DNA of 64,000 nucleotides from Mesorhizobium sp. M00.F.Ca.ET.216.01.1.1 (lineage in GTDB: Bacteria > Pseudomonadota > Alphaproteobacteria > Rhizobiales > Rhizobiaceae), in contig NZ_SADR02000001.1 in the NCBI RefSeq assembly GCF_004010325.2, forward strand, positions 454,239-518,238, in the 5' to 3' direction. The translations under genes and the position numbers were made by a program. The notes beneath the pieces were generated by a model. It worked only from the letters and a program-made list of their open reading frames with translations, ran no database searches and was not told the origin of the DNA. This document shows, piece by piece, positions 17,302-26,820 of this stretch (positions are counted from its first letter, which is position 1; each line of letters opens with the position of its first letter).

Positions 17302-18966
17302 ATGAAAGTCAGCCTTTACAACCAACTTGTCCGTGCGGGAGCCACCCGCCGCGATGTCCTCAAGGGAGCGGCCAGCGTGGCCGCGCTAGCAGCCGCATCC
17401 GGTGCCGGGCTCGGCGCGCTGACGCGTCCGGCTGCCGCCGCCGATGATCTGCGCGCAAAAATCCTGCAAATCCCCGGTGTCGGCAAGGGTCAGCCGACCG
17501 ATGCCGACTTCCAGCAGGTCGGCGAGCTTTGCCTGGAAGCGACCAAGGCCAACGTCAAGGAAGGCGAATTCGCCGGCGTCCAGCTCACCTTCATGGGCCT
17601 CAACAACCAGAACCTGCACAATGTGCTGTTTCGCGGCTTCCTGAAGCCGTGGGAGACCTACACCGGCGCCAAGATCAACTGGATCGACCTGGCGCAGGCC
17701 GACTATAATGCCCGTCTGCAGCAGTCGATCGCCACCGGCACCGTCGATTTCGACATCATCGAGATGGGCGCGCCGTTCGAAGGCGATGTCTGCGGCAAGG
17801 GCCTCACCTCCGAGATGCCGGACTGGGTCAAGGACCAGATCGACATGAAGGACGTCGTCGCCTATCTGCAGCCGCCGGTCGGCACTTGGGATGGCAAGCA
17901 GTATCGCGTGACCGTCGATGGCGACGCGCACAACTTCAACTACCGCACCGACGTGTTCGCCGATGCCGACCTCGCCAAGGCGTGGAAGGACGGCGGCGGC
18001 GAAGGTGAATGGGGCGTGCCGAAGACCTGGCAGCAGGTGCAGGCGGTGACCAAGTTCCTCAAGGGCAAGCAGGTGAACGGCCAGGATATCTTTGGCTACC
18101 TCGACGCACCCAAGCCCTGGGGCGGTTTCGGCTTCTACTTCCTCGGCAGCCGCGCCAGCGCTTATGCCAAGCATCCCGACGACAAGGCCTGGCTGTTCGA
18201 CGCCGACACGATGAAGCCGCGCGTCAACAATCCGGCCTGGGTGCGGGCGATCCAGGACGTGATCGACGCGCTGCCCTCCGAGCCCGCCGACCAGATCAAT
18301 GCCGACCCCAACACCACCGCCTTCCAGCAGTTCCTGGCCGGCACCGGTTCGATGGTCACCTGGTGGGGCGACGTCGGCTCGAACGTCAAGACCAACGACT
18401 CGTCGGTCGTCGGCGACATCACGGGCTTCTCGATCCTGCCGGGCTCGGATGATGTCTACAACTCCAAGACCGGCCAGTGGGACAAGCTCGCCAGCGGGCC
18501 GAACTACGCGCCGAACTGCGCTTATCTCGGCTGGGGCGTCTATGTCATGGCCCGCGTCGATACCGACGAGAAGAAGAAGAAGGCGGCGTGGTCTGCCGCG
18601 GCTCATCTCGGCGGCAAGGACCTGTCGCTCTGGTGCGCGGCCTATCCGTCGGGCTTCCAGCCCTACCGCAATAGCCATTTCAACATTCCGGAATGGGTGG
18701 CGGCGGGCTATGACGAGGCCTTCATCACCTCGTATCTGAAGTCCGAAGCCGACAGCTACAATCATCCGAACGCGGCGATCGAGCCGCGCATCCCCGGCAT
18801 CTTCCAGTATTACAGCGCCGCCGAGGATATCCTGGCCAACACTTTCGCCGGCAAGATGAAGGCGCAGGAAGGCGCCGACGCCATCGCAGCCGCCTGGGAG
18901 AAGCTGACCGACCAGATTGGCCGCGAAAACCAGATCAAGCTCTACAAGGCCTCGCTCGGCATGTAA
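17302..18966 (+). CDS. Large extracellular solute-binding protein of a CUT1 sugar importer
   Basis: Periplasmic receptor, 554 aa, longer than the usual 400-450 aa of family 1 binding proteins. Tat signal TRRDVLKG at 15-22 followed by an Ala-rich hydrophobic stretch to about residue 46. The mature region has the family pattern 'QLTFMGLNN', 'NARLQQSIATGTVDFDI', 'GTGSMVTWWGDVG' and many Trp/Tyr residues suited to stacking on sugar rings. Excellent ribosome site (gggaggaatgag). The extra length lies in an N-terminal block and in inserts around 215-330. Ligand unknown. Confidence 0.9.
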   Translation: MKVSLYNQLVRAGATRRDVLKGAASVAALAAASGAGLGALTRPAAAADDLRAKILQIPGVGKGQPTDADFQQVGELCLEATKANVKEGEFAGVQLTFMGLNNQNLHNVLFRGFLKPWETYTGAKINWIDLAQADYNARLQQSIATGTVDFDIIEMGAPFEGDVCGKGLTSEMPDWVKDQIDMKDVVAYLQPPVGTWDGKQYRVTVDGDAHNFNYRTDVFADADLAKAWKDGGGEGEWGVPKTWQQVQAVTKFLKGKQVNGQDIFGYLDAPKPWGGFGFYFLGSRASAYAKHPDDKAWLFDADTMKPRVNNPAWVRAIQDVIDALPSEPADQINADPNTTAFQQFLAGTGSMVTWWGDVGSNVKTNDSSVVGDITGFSILPGSDDVYNSKTGQWDKLASGPNYAPNCAYLGWGVYVMARVDTDEKKKKAAWSAAAHLGGKDLSLWCAAYPSGFQPYRNSHFNIPEWVAAGYDEAFITSYLKSEADSYNHPNAAIEPRIPGIFQYYSAAEDILANTFAGKMKAQEGADAIAAAWEKLTDQIGRENQIKLYKASLGM

Positions 18967-18987
18967 GCTGATACTACAATGAATCGT

Positions 18988-19014
18988 GATCCGGCGACGC
19001 AAAGCCGCCGGATC
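18988..19014 (+). terminator. Hairpin between binding-protein and permease genes
   Basis: A perfect 9-bp stem gatccggcg / cgccggatc with a 9-base loop, 21 bases after the binding-protein stop, no T run. As in many sugar operons it probably limits read-through so that the binding protein is made in excess. Confidence 0.6.
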
Positions 19015-19067
19015 GCAGCTTGACTGGCCCGGCCGGTCATGAAGCCTTCTGTCAACGGACGAGATGC

Positions 19068-20189
19068 GTGGCTGACCAGACTTTGTCCACCAATGCGTGG
19101 CCGGCAAACGCCGCTCCATCCGATCTGATATCGCCGGGCCGCAAGCGGCTCGGCTGGGCGTTGATGGCTGTTGCTACGCTCGGCCTTTTGGCAACGATCG
19201 CAGTTCAGATCCTCTATAAGACTGAGGTCGACACCATCGGCTTCGAGACCTGGCGGCCGGTCGTCTACGCCTATGTCTTGTGGGGCATTGCACTCGGCAT
19301 CGGCCAGGTGCTGACGCGCGGCGAAGACGGCCAACGCGCGCTGTTCCTGCTGCCGGCGCTGCTGTTCACCATCGCCATGGTGATCTTCCCGACGCTTTTC
19401 GGTTTCTACATCGCGCTGACCGACTGGAACCTCAGTTCCTTTTCCGGCCGCAAGTTCAACGGGCTCGATAATTTCTGGCAGATGCTGAGCGATTCCTATT
19501 ATCGCAACGCGCTGTTCAACATGGTGCTTTACGTGCTGGCGGTATTCGTCGAGTACGTCATCGCCTTCGGCCTAGCGCTGCTTCTCAACGCGCAGATACG
19601 CGCGCGAAAATTCTTCCGCGTCGTCTTCCTCATGCCGCTGATGTTGTCGCCGGTCGCGGTGTCGTGGATGATCGGCAAATCGCTGATGGAATACCGGTTC
19701 GGGCCGGCGGCGACGCTGGCACGTCATCTCGGTTGGGAAAATCCTGCCTTCTTCTCGAACCCGATCACCGCCCGCATCTCGATCATGGTGCTTGATGCCT
19801 GGACCTTCATCCCGTTCATGATGATCATGCTGCTCGCCGGCCTGCAGGCGATGTCGCGCGAGGTGCTTGAGGCAGCTAGGGTGGACGGCGCCAGCGCCTG
19901 GCAAACCTTCTGGCAGGTGACCTTCCCGCTCATGCTGCCGGTGTCGGTGACGGCGGTCATCCTGCGCATCATCTTCAAGCTGAAGCTTGCCGACATCATC
20001 ATCACCGTCACTTCCGGCGGGCCGGGCGGCGCGACCGATTCCGTCTCCAGCTTCATCTACCGCGAGTACCGTGACCGCTCAAATGTCGGCTACGGCACCA
20101 TGCTGGCGATGGCCTACCTGATCCTCATCGTGGTGTTCGTGACGTGGCTGTTGAAATTCGCCAGCCGCTTCGTGCGCAACGTCAATTGA
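19068..20189 (+). CDS. Sugar ABC transporter permease (MalF/UgpA-like)
   Basis: First membrane subunit of the CUT1 importer. The coupling-loop motif appears as 'EVLEAARVDGASAWQTFWQVTFP'-type sequence around residue 265. Two additional hydrophobic segments precede the usual core (about 30-50 and 65-80 of the product), making an enlarged N-terminus. Start choice is uncertain: a TTG at 19020 lies directly after the hairpin, while GTG 19068 has ggacgag at suitable spacing and is used here (373 aa). Thirteen bases separate it from the second permease. Confidence 0.88.
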   Translation: MADQTLSTNAWPANAAPSDLISPGRKRLGWALMAVATLGLLATIAVQILYKTEVDTIGFETWRPVVYAYVLWGIALGIGQVLTRGEDGQRALFLLPALLFTIAMVIFPTLFGFYIALTDWNLSSFSGRKFNGLDNFWQMLSDSYYRNALFNMVLYVLAVFVEYVIAFGLALLLNAQIRARKFFRVVFLMPLMLSPVAVSWMIGKSLMEYRFGPAATLARHLGWENPAFFSNPITARISIMVLDAWTFIPFMMIMLLAGLQAMSREVLEAARVDGASAWQTFWQVTFPLMLPVSVTAVILRIIFKLKLADIIITVTSGGPGGATDSVSSFIYREYRDRSNVGYGTMLAMAYLILIVVFVTWLLKFASRFVRNVN

Positions 20190-20202
20190 TCGGACCGGCC
20201 AC

Positions 20203-21120
20203 ATGAGCGTTCAGACCACCGATTATGCCGCTTCCGAAATCCGCTCGCCGGCAAGCCTCGTCGCTAATCGCGTCTTCATCTACGGCGCGCTGATGTTCTG
20301 GGCCTTCATCTGCCTGTTCCCGATCTATTGGACGATCACCACCTCGTTCAAGACCGCGGTCGACGTCACCCAGGGCCACCTCATTCCGTTCATCGACTTC
20401 CAGCCGGACTGGAAAGGCTGGCGCTCGCTCGGCCTGTCGCCGGACTCGATCTTCCGGACCTCGACGGTGCGCGACGAGTTCATCAAGCGCTTCATGAATT
20501 CGGTCATCACCTCGGTCGGCGCGTCGAGCCTGGCGATCATCATCGGCAGCCTCGCCGCGTATGGGCTGACCCGCTACCGTTACAAATTTGCCTGGTTCAG
20601 GAACGAGGACATTTCCTTCTTCTTCCTGTCGCAGCTGATCCTGCCGCCGGTCGTACTGGCGCTACCCTTCCTCGTGCTCTACCGGGAAGTCGCCCTGCTC
20701 GACACCCGCGTCGGGCTGATCCTGCTCTACACGCTGATGGTGCTGCCGATCGTTATCTGGATCATGCGCGACCAGTTCAATTCGATACCGGTCGAGCTCG
20801 AGGAAGCCGCGCTGGTCGACGGCCTGTCGATTTGGGGTGCCTTCTTCCGCATTGTCATGCCGATCGCGCTGCCGGGCATGGTCGCCGCCTTTATCCTGGC
20901 GATGGTGCTGTGCTGGAACGAGTATTTCTTCGCAGCGCTGCTGACCTCGACCGACGCCAAGACCATTCCGGTGATGGTGGCGAGCCAGACCGGCTCGCAA
21001 GGCATCAACTGGTGGTCAATGGCCGCTCTTGCCACCGCCGCAATCACGCCGCTCGCCGTTATCGGCATCGCGCTGGAACGCTACCTGATCATGGGCATGA
21101 CAGCGGGCGCGGTGAAGTAG
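20203..21120 (+). CDS. Sugar ABC transporter permease (MalG/UgpE-like)
   Basis: Second membrane subunit, 305 aa, six hydrophobic helices. The EAA loop reads 'ELEEAALVDGLSIWGAFFRI' near residue 203 and the last third contains 'MVLCWNEYFFAALLTS', as in MalG-type permeases. It follows the first permease directly and closes the plus-strand arm. The next genes point the other way. Confidence 0.9.
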   Translation: MSVQTTDYAASEIRSPASLVANRVFIYGALMFWAFICLFPIYWTITTSFKTAVDVTQGHLIPFIDFQPDWKGWRSLGLSPDSIFRTSTVRDEFIKRFMNSVITSVGASSLAIIIGSLAAYGLTRYRYKFAWFRNEDISFFFLSQLILPPVVLALPFLVLYREVALLDTRVGLILLYTLMVLPIVIWIMRDQFNSIPVELEEAALVDGLSIWGAFFRIVMPIALPGMVAAFILAMVLCWNEYFFAALLTSTDAKTIPVMVASQTGSQGINWWSMAALATAAITPLAVIGIALERYLIMGMTAGAVK

Positions 21121-21232
21121 GCGATTGCTGACTGGCCACCAGCCGTCGATCTCCAACATCTGCGAATGGCGTAGGCCTTTATGCTGGCGCGACGGATCGC
21201 TACGGCTTTCATTCTGCACCACTGCATTCGCA

Positions 21233-21976
21233 CTAGCGCGACAGTATCTCCCGCAGATGATCGAGGATCATGGCGACGCCCTTTTGCCCCAATTCCGCCG
21301 AAGCGTCAGGCGCGGTCGCCGTGTACCAGCCCTTGTTGTCGGCGAAGTGGCCGGCGTCCACCGCTTCCGGGCACAATGCCAGCATCAGCGAGGTCTCGCC
21401 GATACCGGCGTGGTCGAACGGGTATTGGCCGTTCATTGCGGCCGGCATCAGCGGATGCACCTGTACCCAGTTGAAGAAATTGGCCCCCTCGGCGTGCGCG
21501 GCATAGTAGTCGGCCATCGTCTCGGAGCCCCACCAGCCCTCACCGCGTTCCTTTTCGAGGAAGCGGAAGATCGCCTGCCGGCCAGCGGTCTTGAAAGAGA
21601 GATCGGTCGGCATGCCGGCGGCAAAATTCTCGGTCTGGTGGTGGATGATGGCGTGGATGTTGCGGAAGCCGATGCGCAGCAGGCTATAGAACAGCTCCTC
21701 AGCGAACGGCGCCAGCGCATTGCCACCAACCTGCACCGAGCCGCTGCCCTCGGGCGGCGCCACCGCGTAGCTCGCCGCGCCGTAGTAGAAGGGCGGAAGG
21801 ATGACGATGTCAGCCTCTTTCTCGAACAGTTCCAGCGTCTTGACGACCGCCAGCGTGTCCATGCCGACGGCCATGTGCTCGCCATGGTATTCGAGCACGC
21901 CGAGCGGGAGTACGACCGGCCAGTTCTCGGCGATCGCCTTGCGGATCTGGTGTGGCAGCATCAATTCGTAGCGCAT
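21233..21976 (-). CDS. Creatininase family amidohydrolase-like protein
   Basis: A 247-aa metal-dependent hydrolase of the creatininase fold (PF02633). The metal ligands are present in VLEYHGEHMAVGMDT: Glu29, His31, His34 and Asp40, with a later Glu in GIGETSLM. True creatininase is unlikely in a sugar locus. The family also contains hydrolases of cyclic ketones, such as the 3-dehydro-scyllo-inosose hydrolase of the Thermotoga inositol pathway, and formamide hydrolases, so a C-C or C-N ring-opening role on a keto-sugar or keto-polyol is possible but inferred. It lies 5 bases after the SIS gene. Confidence 0.85.
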   Translation of the reverse strand: MRYELMLPHQIRKAIAENWPVVLPLGVLEYHGEHMAVGMDTLAVVKTLELFEKEADIVILPPFYYGAASYAVAPPEGSGSVQVGGNALAPFAEELFYSLLRIGFRNIHAIIHHQTENFAAGMPTDLSFKTAGRQAIFRFLEKERGEGWWGSETMADYYAAHAEGANFFNWVQVHPLMPAAMNGQYPFDHAGIGETSLMLALCPEAVDAGHFADNKGWYTATAPDASAELGQKGVAMILDHLREILSR

Positions 21977-21981
21977 GGCGG

Positions 21982-22548
21982 CTACTCCATGTTGGCGTGG
22001 CGGGCGCGCATCGTCTCCGGTGACTGGCCCGTCAGATCTCGGAGCTTCAGCACCATCACCTCGAACAGAACGAACAATGCGCCTTCAAACACCGATCCCA
22101 TCGGCAGCACGGATGTCTTCTCCGACCCCTGGTCGTTGGCCATGGTCTGAGCGGGAATGAGCAAGCTGAAGTCGGCAAGTCTTGCCGCGCTGCTCTCGCC
22201 TTGTGCGGTCAGCAGCAGGATCGTGGCACCCGCTTCGCGGGCGATTTGCATCAAGGTCAGCACGGTAGAAGTCTCGCCCGGGCCGGAGCTGACGAGGAAC
22301 ACATCGCCCGAGCCCAGCGGCGGCGTGGTCATGTCGCCGACCACCGACACCGGCAGGCCGAGATGGTAGAGCCGCATCGCGAAACCCTTGACCTGCAGCG
22401 CCTCGCGACCGCAGCCATAGACGGCGATCTTTCTCGCGCCGGCCAGCATGGCGCAGGCGGAATCGATGCGGCTCTCGTCGACCCTTGCCAGCACGTTGCC
22501 GAGCTCGTTCAGCGCAATACCGAACAGATCCGTGCCGGCATTGGTCAT
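21982..22548 (-). CDS. SIS domain sugar-phosphate isomerase-like protein (6-phospho-3-hexuloisomerase type)
   Basis: A 188-aa single SIS domain. Sugar-phosphate-binding features are 'IAVYGCGREALQVKGFAMRL' (about 39-58), 'DVFLVSSGPGETSTVLTLM' with the Ser/Thr loop, and 'TILLLTAQGESSAARLAD'. Length and order match 6-phospho-3-hexuloisomerase (HxlB), but no hexulose-phosphate synthase partner is present, so the substrate is open. It is first in a two-gene unit with the creatininase-family gene and diverges from the aldo/keto reductase at 22729. Confidence 0.82.
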   Translation of the reverse strand: MTNAGTDLFGIALNELGNVLARVDESRIDSACAMLAGARKIAVYGCGREALQVKGFAMRLYHLGLPVSVVGDMTTPPLGSGDVFLVSSGPGETSTVLTLMQIAREAGATILLLTAQGESSAARLADFSLLIPAQTMANDQGSEKTSVLPMGSVFEGALFVLFEVMVLKLRDLTGQSPETMRARHANME

Positions 22549-22728
22549 GACGGTTGTACCCGCTTACCGGAACCAGAAAACCGTCTGGATTCTTTGGCCA
22601 TTTCTTCCCCGAACAGCTTGTTTTTGTTCATGCTATCACCGCGAAAATCGGTGTCCAACGGCACGCAGCGCTTTTGATGGGCCACAAGCGTGATAGTGTC
22701 AGGGCAAACAGAGAGGAAACGGCAGAAT

Positions 22729-23748
22729 ATGAAGACACGGCATTTCGACCGCATCGGCAATGGCATCGACTTCACGGAACTTGGCTTCGGCACGGCGCCG
22801 CTCGGAAACCTCTACCGCGCCGTCTCCGACGAGGATGCCAATTCCACGCTGGAGGCGGCGTGGCGGGTCGGCTGCCGTTACTACGACACCGCGCCGCTCT
22901 ATGGGCTCGGCCTGTCGGAAACGCGGCTCAATCCGTTCCTGCGCTCGAAAAAGCGCGACGACTACGTGCTGTCGAGCAAGGTTGGGCGCCTCATGCGCGC
23001 CTGCCCGCCGGAACAGCGCACCGGCATCGGCAAGTTCTTCGACACGCCGTCGCGGCAGGAAGTCTACGACTACAGCTATGATGGCGTCATGCGCTCGTTC
23101 GAAGCCTCGCTCGAACGGCTCGGCGTCGACCGCATCGACATCCTCTTCGTGCATGATGTCGACATCTTCACCCATGGCAGCAAGGAAGCCTCGGACCAGC
23201 GCATCGAGGAGTTCATGCGTTCCGGCTATTACGGGCTGCTGGCGCTGCGCGACCAAGGGGCGATCAAGGCTTTCGGCGGCGGCATCAACGAATGGCCGGT
23301 CGCCCAGACGCTGGCCGAGCGCGGCGACTTCGACCTTTTCCTGCTCGCCGGGCGCTACACGCTGCTGGAGCAGGAGGCGCTGGAATCGTTCCTGCCGCTG
23401 TGTCAGAGGCGTGGCATCGGCATCGTTCTCGGCGGGCCGTACAATTCCGGCATCCTGGCAACCGGACCGAAGCCCGGCGCCTTCTACAATTATTCCGAAG
23501 CGCCGCAGGACATCCTCAATCGTGTCGCCGGCATCGAGGCGGTCTGCAAGCGCCACGGCGTGCGCCTGATCGAGGCAGCGTTGCAGTTTCCGCTGCTGCA
23601 TCCTTCTGTGGTGTCGGTGATCCCCGGCGGCCAGCGGCCAAGTGAGGTCGAAAGCAACCGGTCACTGCTCGACGCCAAGCTGCCCGCAGCACTCTGGGCC
23701 GATCTCAAGAAGGAAGGGCTGATGCGCGCCGATGCGCCGACGGGATAA
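22729..23748 (+). CDS. Aldo/keto reductase, L-fucose / D-threo-aldose 1-dehydrogenase-like
   Basis: A 339-aa AKR. The catalytic set is visible: Asp53 and Tyr58 in YYDTAPLYG, Lys84 in LSSKVG, and His in ILFVHDVD. 'ELGFGTAPLGNLYRAV' at the start and the insert with 'YSYDGVMRSFEASLERLG' match the sugar-1-dehydrogenase branch that makes lactones from L-fucose, D-arabinose and similar aldoses. With a FucU-like mutarotase 7 kb away in the same locus, an aldose-oxidation step is likely. ATG 22729 is preferred over GTG 22690. A bidirectional terminator follows. Confidence 0.85.
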   Translation: MKTRHFDRIGNGIDFTELGFGTAPLGNLYRAVSDEDANSTLEAAWRVGCRYYDTAPLYGLGLSETRLNPFLRSKKRDDYVLSSKVGRLMRACPPEQRTGIGKFFDTPSRQEVYDYSYDGVMRSFEASLERLGVDRIDILFVHDVDIFTHGSKEASDQRIEEFMRSGYYGLLALRDQGAIKAFGGGINEWPVAQTLAERGDFDLFLLAGRYTLLEQEALESFLPLCQRRGIGIVLGGPYNSGILATGPKPGAFYNYSEAPQDILNRVAGIEAVCKRHGVRLIEAALQFPLLHPSVVSVIPGGQRPSEVESNRSLLDAKLPAALWADLKKEGLMRADAPTG

Positions 23749-23787
23749 AGCCCCTGCCCTCCAACGCATCTGCGCCGAACGCAAAAG

Positions 23788-23811
23788 AAAAGCCGAGCAA
23801 GCCCGGCTTTT
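23788..23811. terminator. Bidirectional terminator between aldo/keto reductase and HU genes
   Basis: Stem aaaagccg / cggctttt (8 bp) with an 8-base loop. A and T tracts on the two sides make it usable from both strands, as expected between convergent genes. Confidence 0.75.
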
Positions 23812-23835
23812 CTGATCTCTGAAAAGAAAAGGGTC

Positions 23836-24108
23836 TTAGTTGACCGCGTCTTTGAGGCCCTTGCCAGCCGAAAACTTCGGCACGGTGCGCGCGGGGATCT
23901 TCACTTCCGCGCCGGTCTGCGGGTTGCGGCCGGTCGACGCCGCGCGCTTTGACACGGTGAAATTTCCGAAGCCGACAAGCCGGACATCGCCGCCCTTTTT
24001 CAACTCGCCGGTGATTACGGAAAACACCGCATCCACAGCCGATTGCGCGTCGCCCTTCGAAATGCTCGCGGCGTCGGCGACAGCGGACACCAGTTCGTTC
24101 TTGTTCAT
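23836..24108 (-). CDS. hup: DNA-binding protein HU
   Basis: Nucleoid protein, 90 aa, the standard HU length. It starts MNKNELVSAVADAA, contains the 'VGFGNFTVSKRAASTGRNPQ' arm with the intercalating Arg-Asn-Pro tip, and ends 'VPKFSAGKGLKDAVN'. A TTG one codon upstream is in frame, but the ATG at 24108 with ggaaggga upstream gives the exact family N-terminus. It lies downstream of lon on the same strand, the usual alphaproteobacterial order, but two terminators and a repeat separate them, so it has its own promoter. Confidence 0.97.
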   Translation of the reverse strand: MNKNELVSAVADAASISKGDAQSAVDAVFSVITGELKKGGDVRLVGFGNFTVSKRAASTGRNPQTGAEVKIPARTVPKFSAGKGLKDAVN

Positions 24109-24224
24109 CAAAATTCCCTTCCATGAGAAAACCGGAACTTACGACTCATCCGGCAGGAAACGGACTTTAGAAAGAAGCGCTTCGGCAACCAAGTCGAAAA
24201 GCGCCAGAAAAAACGAAAAAAGCC

Positions 24225-24274
24225 CGGAATTCCGGGATTCTTCACATGAAAAAGCCGGGTTTTTGGGCCCGGCT
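24225..24274 (-). terminator. Tandem rho-independent terminators downstream of lon
   Basis: On the minus strand, hairpin AGCCGGG / CCCGGCT (24253-24274) is followed by TTTTT. A second hairpin, CCCGG-AATT-CCGGG (24233-24246), is followed by CTTTTTTCG. Both read in the direction of lon transcription. Confidence 0.75.
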
Positions 24275-24308
24275 CTCTCTTTGTGCATTGCAACCTTAGC
24301 AGCAACTA

Positions 24309-24413
24309 ATGCATAGCCCCGAAAACCAGCTTCGGTTTTCGGAAGGACCATGCATAGACTCAAGAGCGTTAGCGCGTCCTTTGCCAGTCCAACAGGACGC
24401 GCGATGCTCTAAT
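24309..24413 (-). repeat. Rhizobial intergenic palindromic repeat, inverted copy abutting lon
   Basis: Read on the minus strand the element begins TAGAGCATCGCGCGTCC, has a GC-rich palindrome (GCGCGTCC / GGACGCGC), and ends with CCGAAAACCGAAGCTGGTTTTCGG and ATGCAT. This is the same plan as the copies at 4256 and 45209. Its first bases contain the TAG stop codon of lon. Confidence 0.55.
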
Positions 24414-26820
24414 GTGCAAGCGTCTTTCCAGCGTCGTCTCCGGTATCAACCGCAGCCGGCGGATTGACCGGTTCGACCCACTGGATCGGCTCCGGCATAC
24501 GCACCAGCGCATGGCGCAGCACCTCACCGACCCGCGAGACCGGAATGATCTCCATACCGCTCTTCACGTTGTCTGGAATCTCCGCCAGATCCTTGGCGTT
24601 CTCTTCCGGGATCAGCACCTTTTTGATGCCGCCGCGAAGCGCCGCCAACAGCTTCTCCTTGAGACCGCCGATCGGCAGCACCCTGCCGCGCAGCGTGACC
24701 TCGCCGGTCATCGCGACATCGGCCTTGACCGGGATACCGGTCAGCACAGAGACGATCGCCGTCGCCATCGCCACGCCAGCCGAAGGTCCGTCCTTGGGCG
24801 TAGCGCCCTCGGGTACGTGGACGTGGATGTCGCGCTTGTCGAACAGCGGCGGCTCGATGCCGAAATCGATAGCCCGCGAGCGGACGTATGAGGCCGCCGC
24901 CGAGATCGATTCCTTCATCACGTCGCGCAGGTTGCCGGTCACCGTCATGCGGCCCTTGCCGGGCATCATGACGCCTTCGACCGTCAGCAGCTCGCCGCCG
25001 ACTTCCGTCCAGGCAAGACCGGTGACGACGCCGACCTGATCGTCGGCTTCGACCTGGCCGAAGCGGAAGCGCGGAACACCAAGGTAGTCGGCGAGATTGT
25101 CCGCCGTGATGTTGATCGTCTTCTTCTTCGTCCGCAGGATCTCGGTCACCGCCTTGCGCCCGAGCTTCATCAACTCGCGCTCCAGGCTCCTGACGCCCGC
25201 TTCACGGGTGTAGGTCTGGATGATGCCGCGGATCGCGTCCTCGCCGACGGCGAACTCCTTCGGCTGCAGCGCGTGATCGCGGATCACCTTTGGCATCAGG
25301 TGACGCTTGGCGATCTCGATCTTCTCGTCCTCGGTGTAACCGGCGATACGGATGATCTCCATGCGGTCCATCAGGGGCGCAGGGATATTCAGCGTATTGG
25401 CGGTCGTCACGAACATCACGCTCGACAGGTCGTATTCGACCTCGAGATAGTGGTCCATGAACGTCGAGTTCTGTTCGGGATCGAGAACCTCGAGCAGCGC
25501 CGACGACGGATCGCCCCGGAAATCCTGGCCCATCTTGTCGATCTCGTCGAGCAGGAAGAGCGGGTTGGATTTCTTCGCCTTCTTCATCGACTGGATGACC
25601 TTGCCGGGCATCGAGCCGATATAGGTGCGCCTGTGGCCACGGATCTCGGCCTCATCGCGCACGCCGCCCAGCGCCATGCGGATGAACTCGCGGCCGGTCG
25701 CCTTGGCGATCGACTTGCCGAGCGAGGTCTTGCCGACGCCGGGAGGTCCGACGAGGCACAGGATCGGCCCCTTCAGCTTCTTCTGACGACTCTGCACGGC
25801 GAGATACTCAACGATGCGGTCCTTGACCTTGTCGAGGCCGAAATGGTCGGCGTCGAGCACATTCTGCGCGAAGGCCAGATCATGCTTAACCTTGGAGTTC
25901 TTGCCCCACGGTATCGACAGGATCCAGTCGAGATAATTGCGCACAACGGTCGACTCGGCCGACATCGGCGACATCGTCCTCAGCTTCTTCAATTCGGCTT
26001 CCGCCTTTTCGCGGGCCTCCTTGGAGAGCTTGGTCTTCTTGATGCGCGCCTCGATCTCGGCGGCCTCGTCGCGGCCATCCTCGCCCTCGCCGAGCTCCTT
26101 CTGGATCGCCTTCATCTGCTCGTTGAGGTAGTATTCGCGCTGCGTCTTCTCCATCTGGCGCTTGACGCGCGAGCGGATACGCTTCTCCACCTGCAGGACG
26201 GAGATTTCGGCTTCCATGAAGCCCATCGCCTTTTCCAGCCGCTCCTTGATCGAAAGCGTGGCCAGCATTTCCTGCTTCTCGGGAATCTTGATGGCAAGAT
26301 GCGAGGCAACCGTATCGGCGAGCTTGGAATAGTCGTCGATCTGGCTGGCGGCGCCCACCACTTCGGGCGAGATCTTCTTGTTCAGCTTGACGTAGTTCTC
26401 GAAGTCGGTGACGACTGAACGGGCCAGTGCCTCGATCTCGACCTCTTCCTCGTCCGGCTCGACCAGAGCCGAAGCACGGGCCTCGTGGAAGTCGGGACGG
26501 TCGGTGAACGAGACGATTTTCGCGCGCGAGGCGCCTTCGACCAGCACCTTAACGGTGCCGTCGGGCAGCTTCAGCAATTGGAGCACGTTGGCAAGCGTGC
26601 CGATGTCGAAGATAGCATCGGGCTGGGGATCGTCGTCGGCGGCATTCATCTGGGTCGCAAGCAGGATCTGCTTTTCCTGACCCATCACTTCTTCCAGCGC
26701 CTTGATCGACTTTTCACGCCCGACAAAGAGCGGAACGATCATGTGCGGAAACACCACGATATCTCGCAGTGGGAGAACTGCGAAGACGCCGTCGCTGGGA
26801 GCCTTGGGTAATTTGGCCAT
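24409..26820 (-). CDS. lon: ATP-dependent protease Lon
   Basis: Cytoplasmic AAA+ serine protease, 803 aa, full length. N-terminal substrate domain, coiled-coil region (about 190-250), Walker [10 protein letters not shown] near 360, Walker [10 protein letters not shown] near 424, and a C-terminal protease domain with the Ser-Lys dyad Ser680 ([11 protein letters not shown]) and Lys723 ([10 protein letters not shown]). In rhizobia Lon degrades regulators including those of exopolysaccharide synthesis and the cell cycle. ATG 26820 ([11 protein letters not shown]) is preferred over 26835. It lies between clpX and hup on one strand. Its TAG stop coincides with the edge of an intergenic repeat. Confidence 0.98.
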   Translation of the reverse strand: MAKLPKAPSDGVFAVLPLRDIVVFPHMIVPLFVGREKSIKALEEVMGQEKQILLATQMNAADDDPQPDAIFDIGTLANVLQLLKLPDGTVKVLVEGASRAKIVSFTDRPDFHEARASALVEPDEEEVEIEALARSVVTDFENYVKLNKKISPEVVGAASQIDDYSKLADTVASHLAIKIPEKQEMLATLSIKERLEKAMGFMEAEISVLQVEKRIRSRVKRQMEKTQREYYLNEQMKAIQKELGEGEDGRDEAAEIEARIKKTKLSKEAREKAEAELKKLRTMSPMSAESTVVRNYLDWILSIPWGKNSKVKHDLAFAQNVLDADHFGLDKVKDRIVEYLAVQSRQKKLKGPILCLVGPPGVGKTSLGKSIAKATGREFIRMALGGVRDEAEIRGHRRTYIGSMPGKVIQSMKKAKKSNPLFLLDEIDKMGQDFRGDPSSALLEVLDPEQNSTFMDHYLEVEYDLSSVMFVTTANTLNIPAPLMDRMEIIRIAGYTEDEKIEIAKRHLMPKVIRDHALQPKEFAVGEDAIRGIIQTYTREAGVRSLERELMKLGRKAVTEILRTKKKTINITADNLADYLGVPRFRFGQVEADDQVGVVTGLAWTEVGGELLTVEGVMMPGKGRMTVTGNLRDVMKESISAAASYVRSRAIDFGIEPPLFDKRDIHVHVPEGATPKDGPSAGVAMATAIVSVLTGIPVKADVAMTGEVTLRGRVLPIGGLKEKLLAALRGGIKKVLIPEENAKDLAEIPDNVKSGMEIIPVSRVGEVLRHALVRMPEPIQWVEPVNPPAAVDTGDDAGKTLAH

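Noticed and set aside
17386..19119. 577-codon minus-strand open frame over the binding-protein gene
   Set aside because: Shadow of the plus-strand gene; Val/Asp/Arg-rich composition with no motif.
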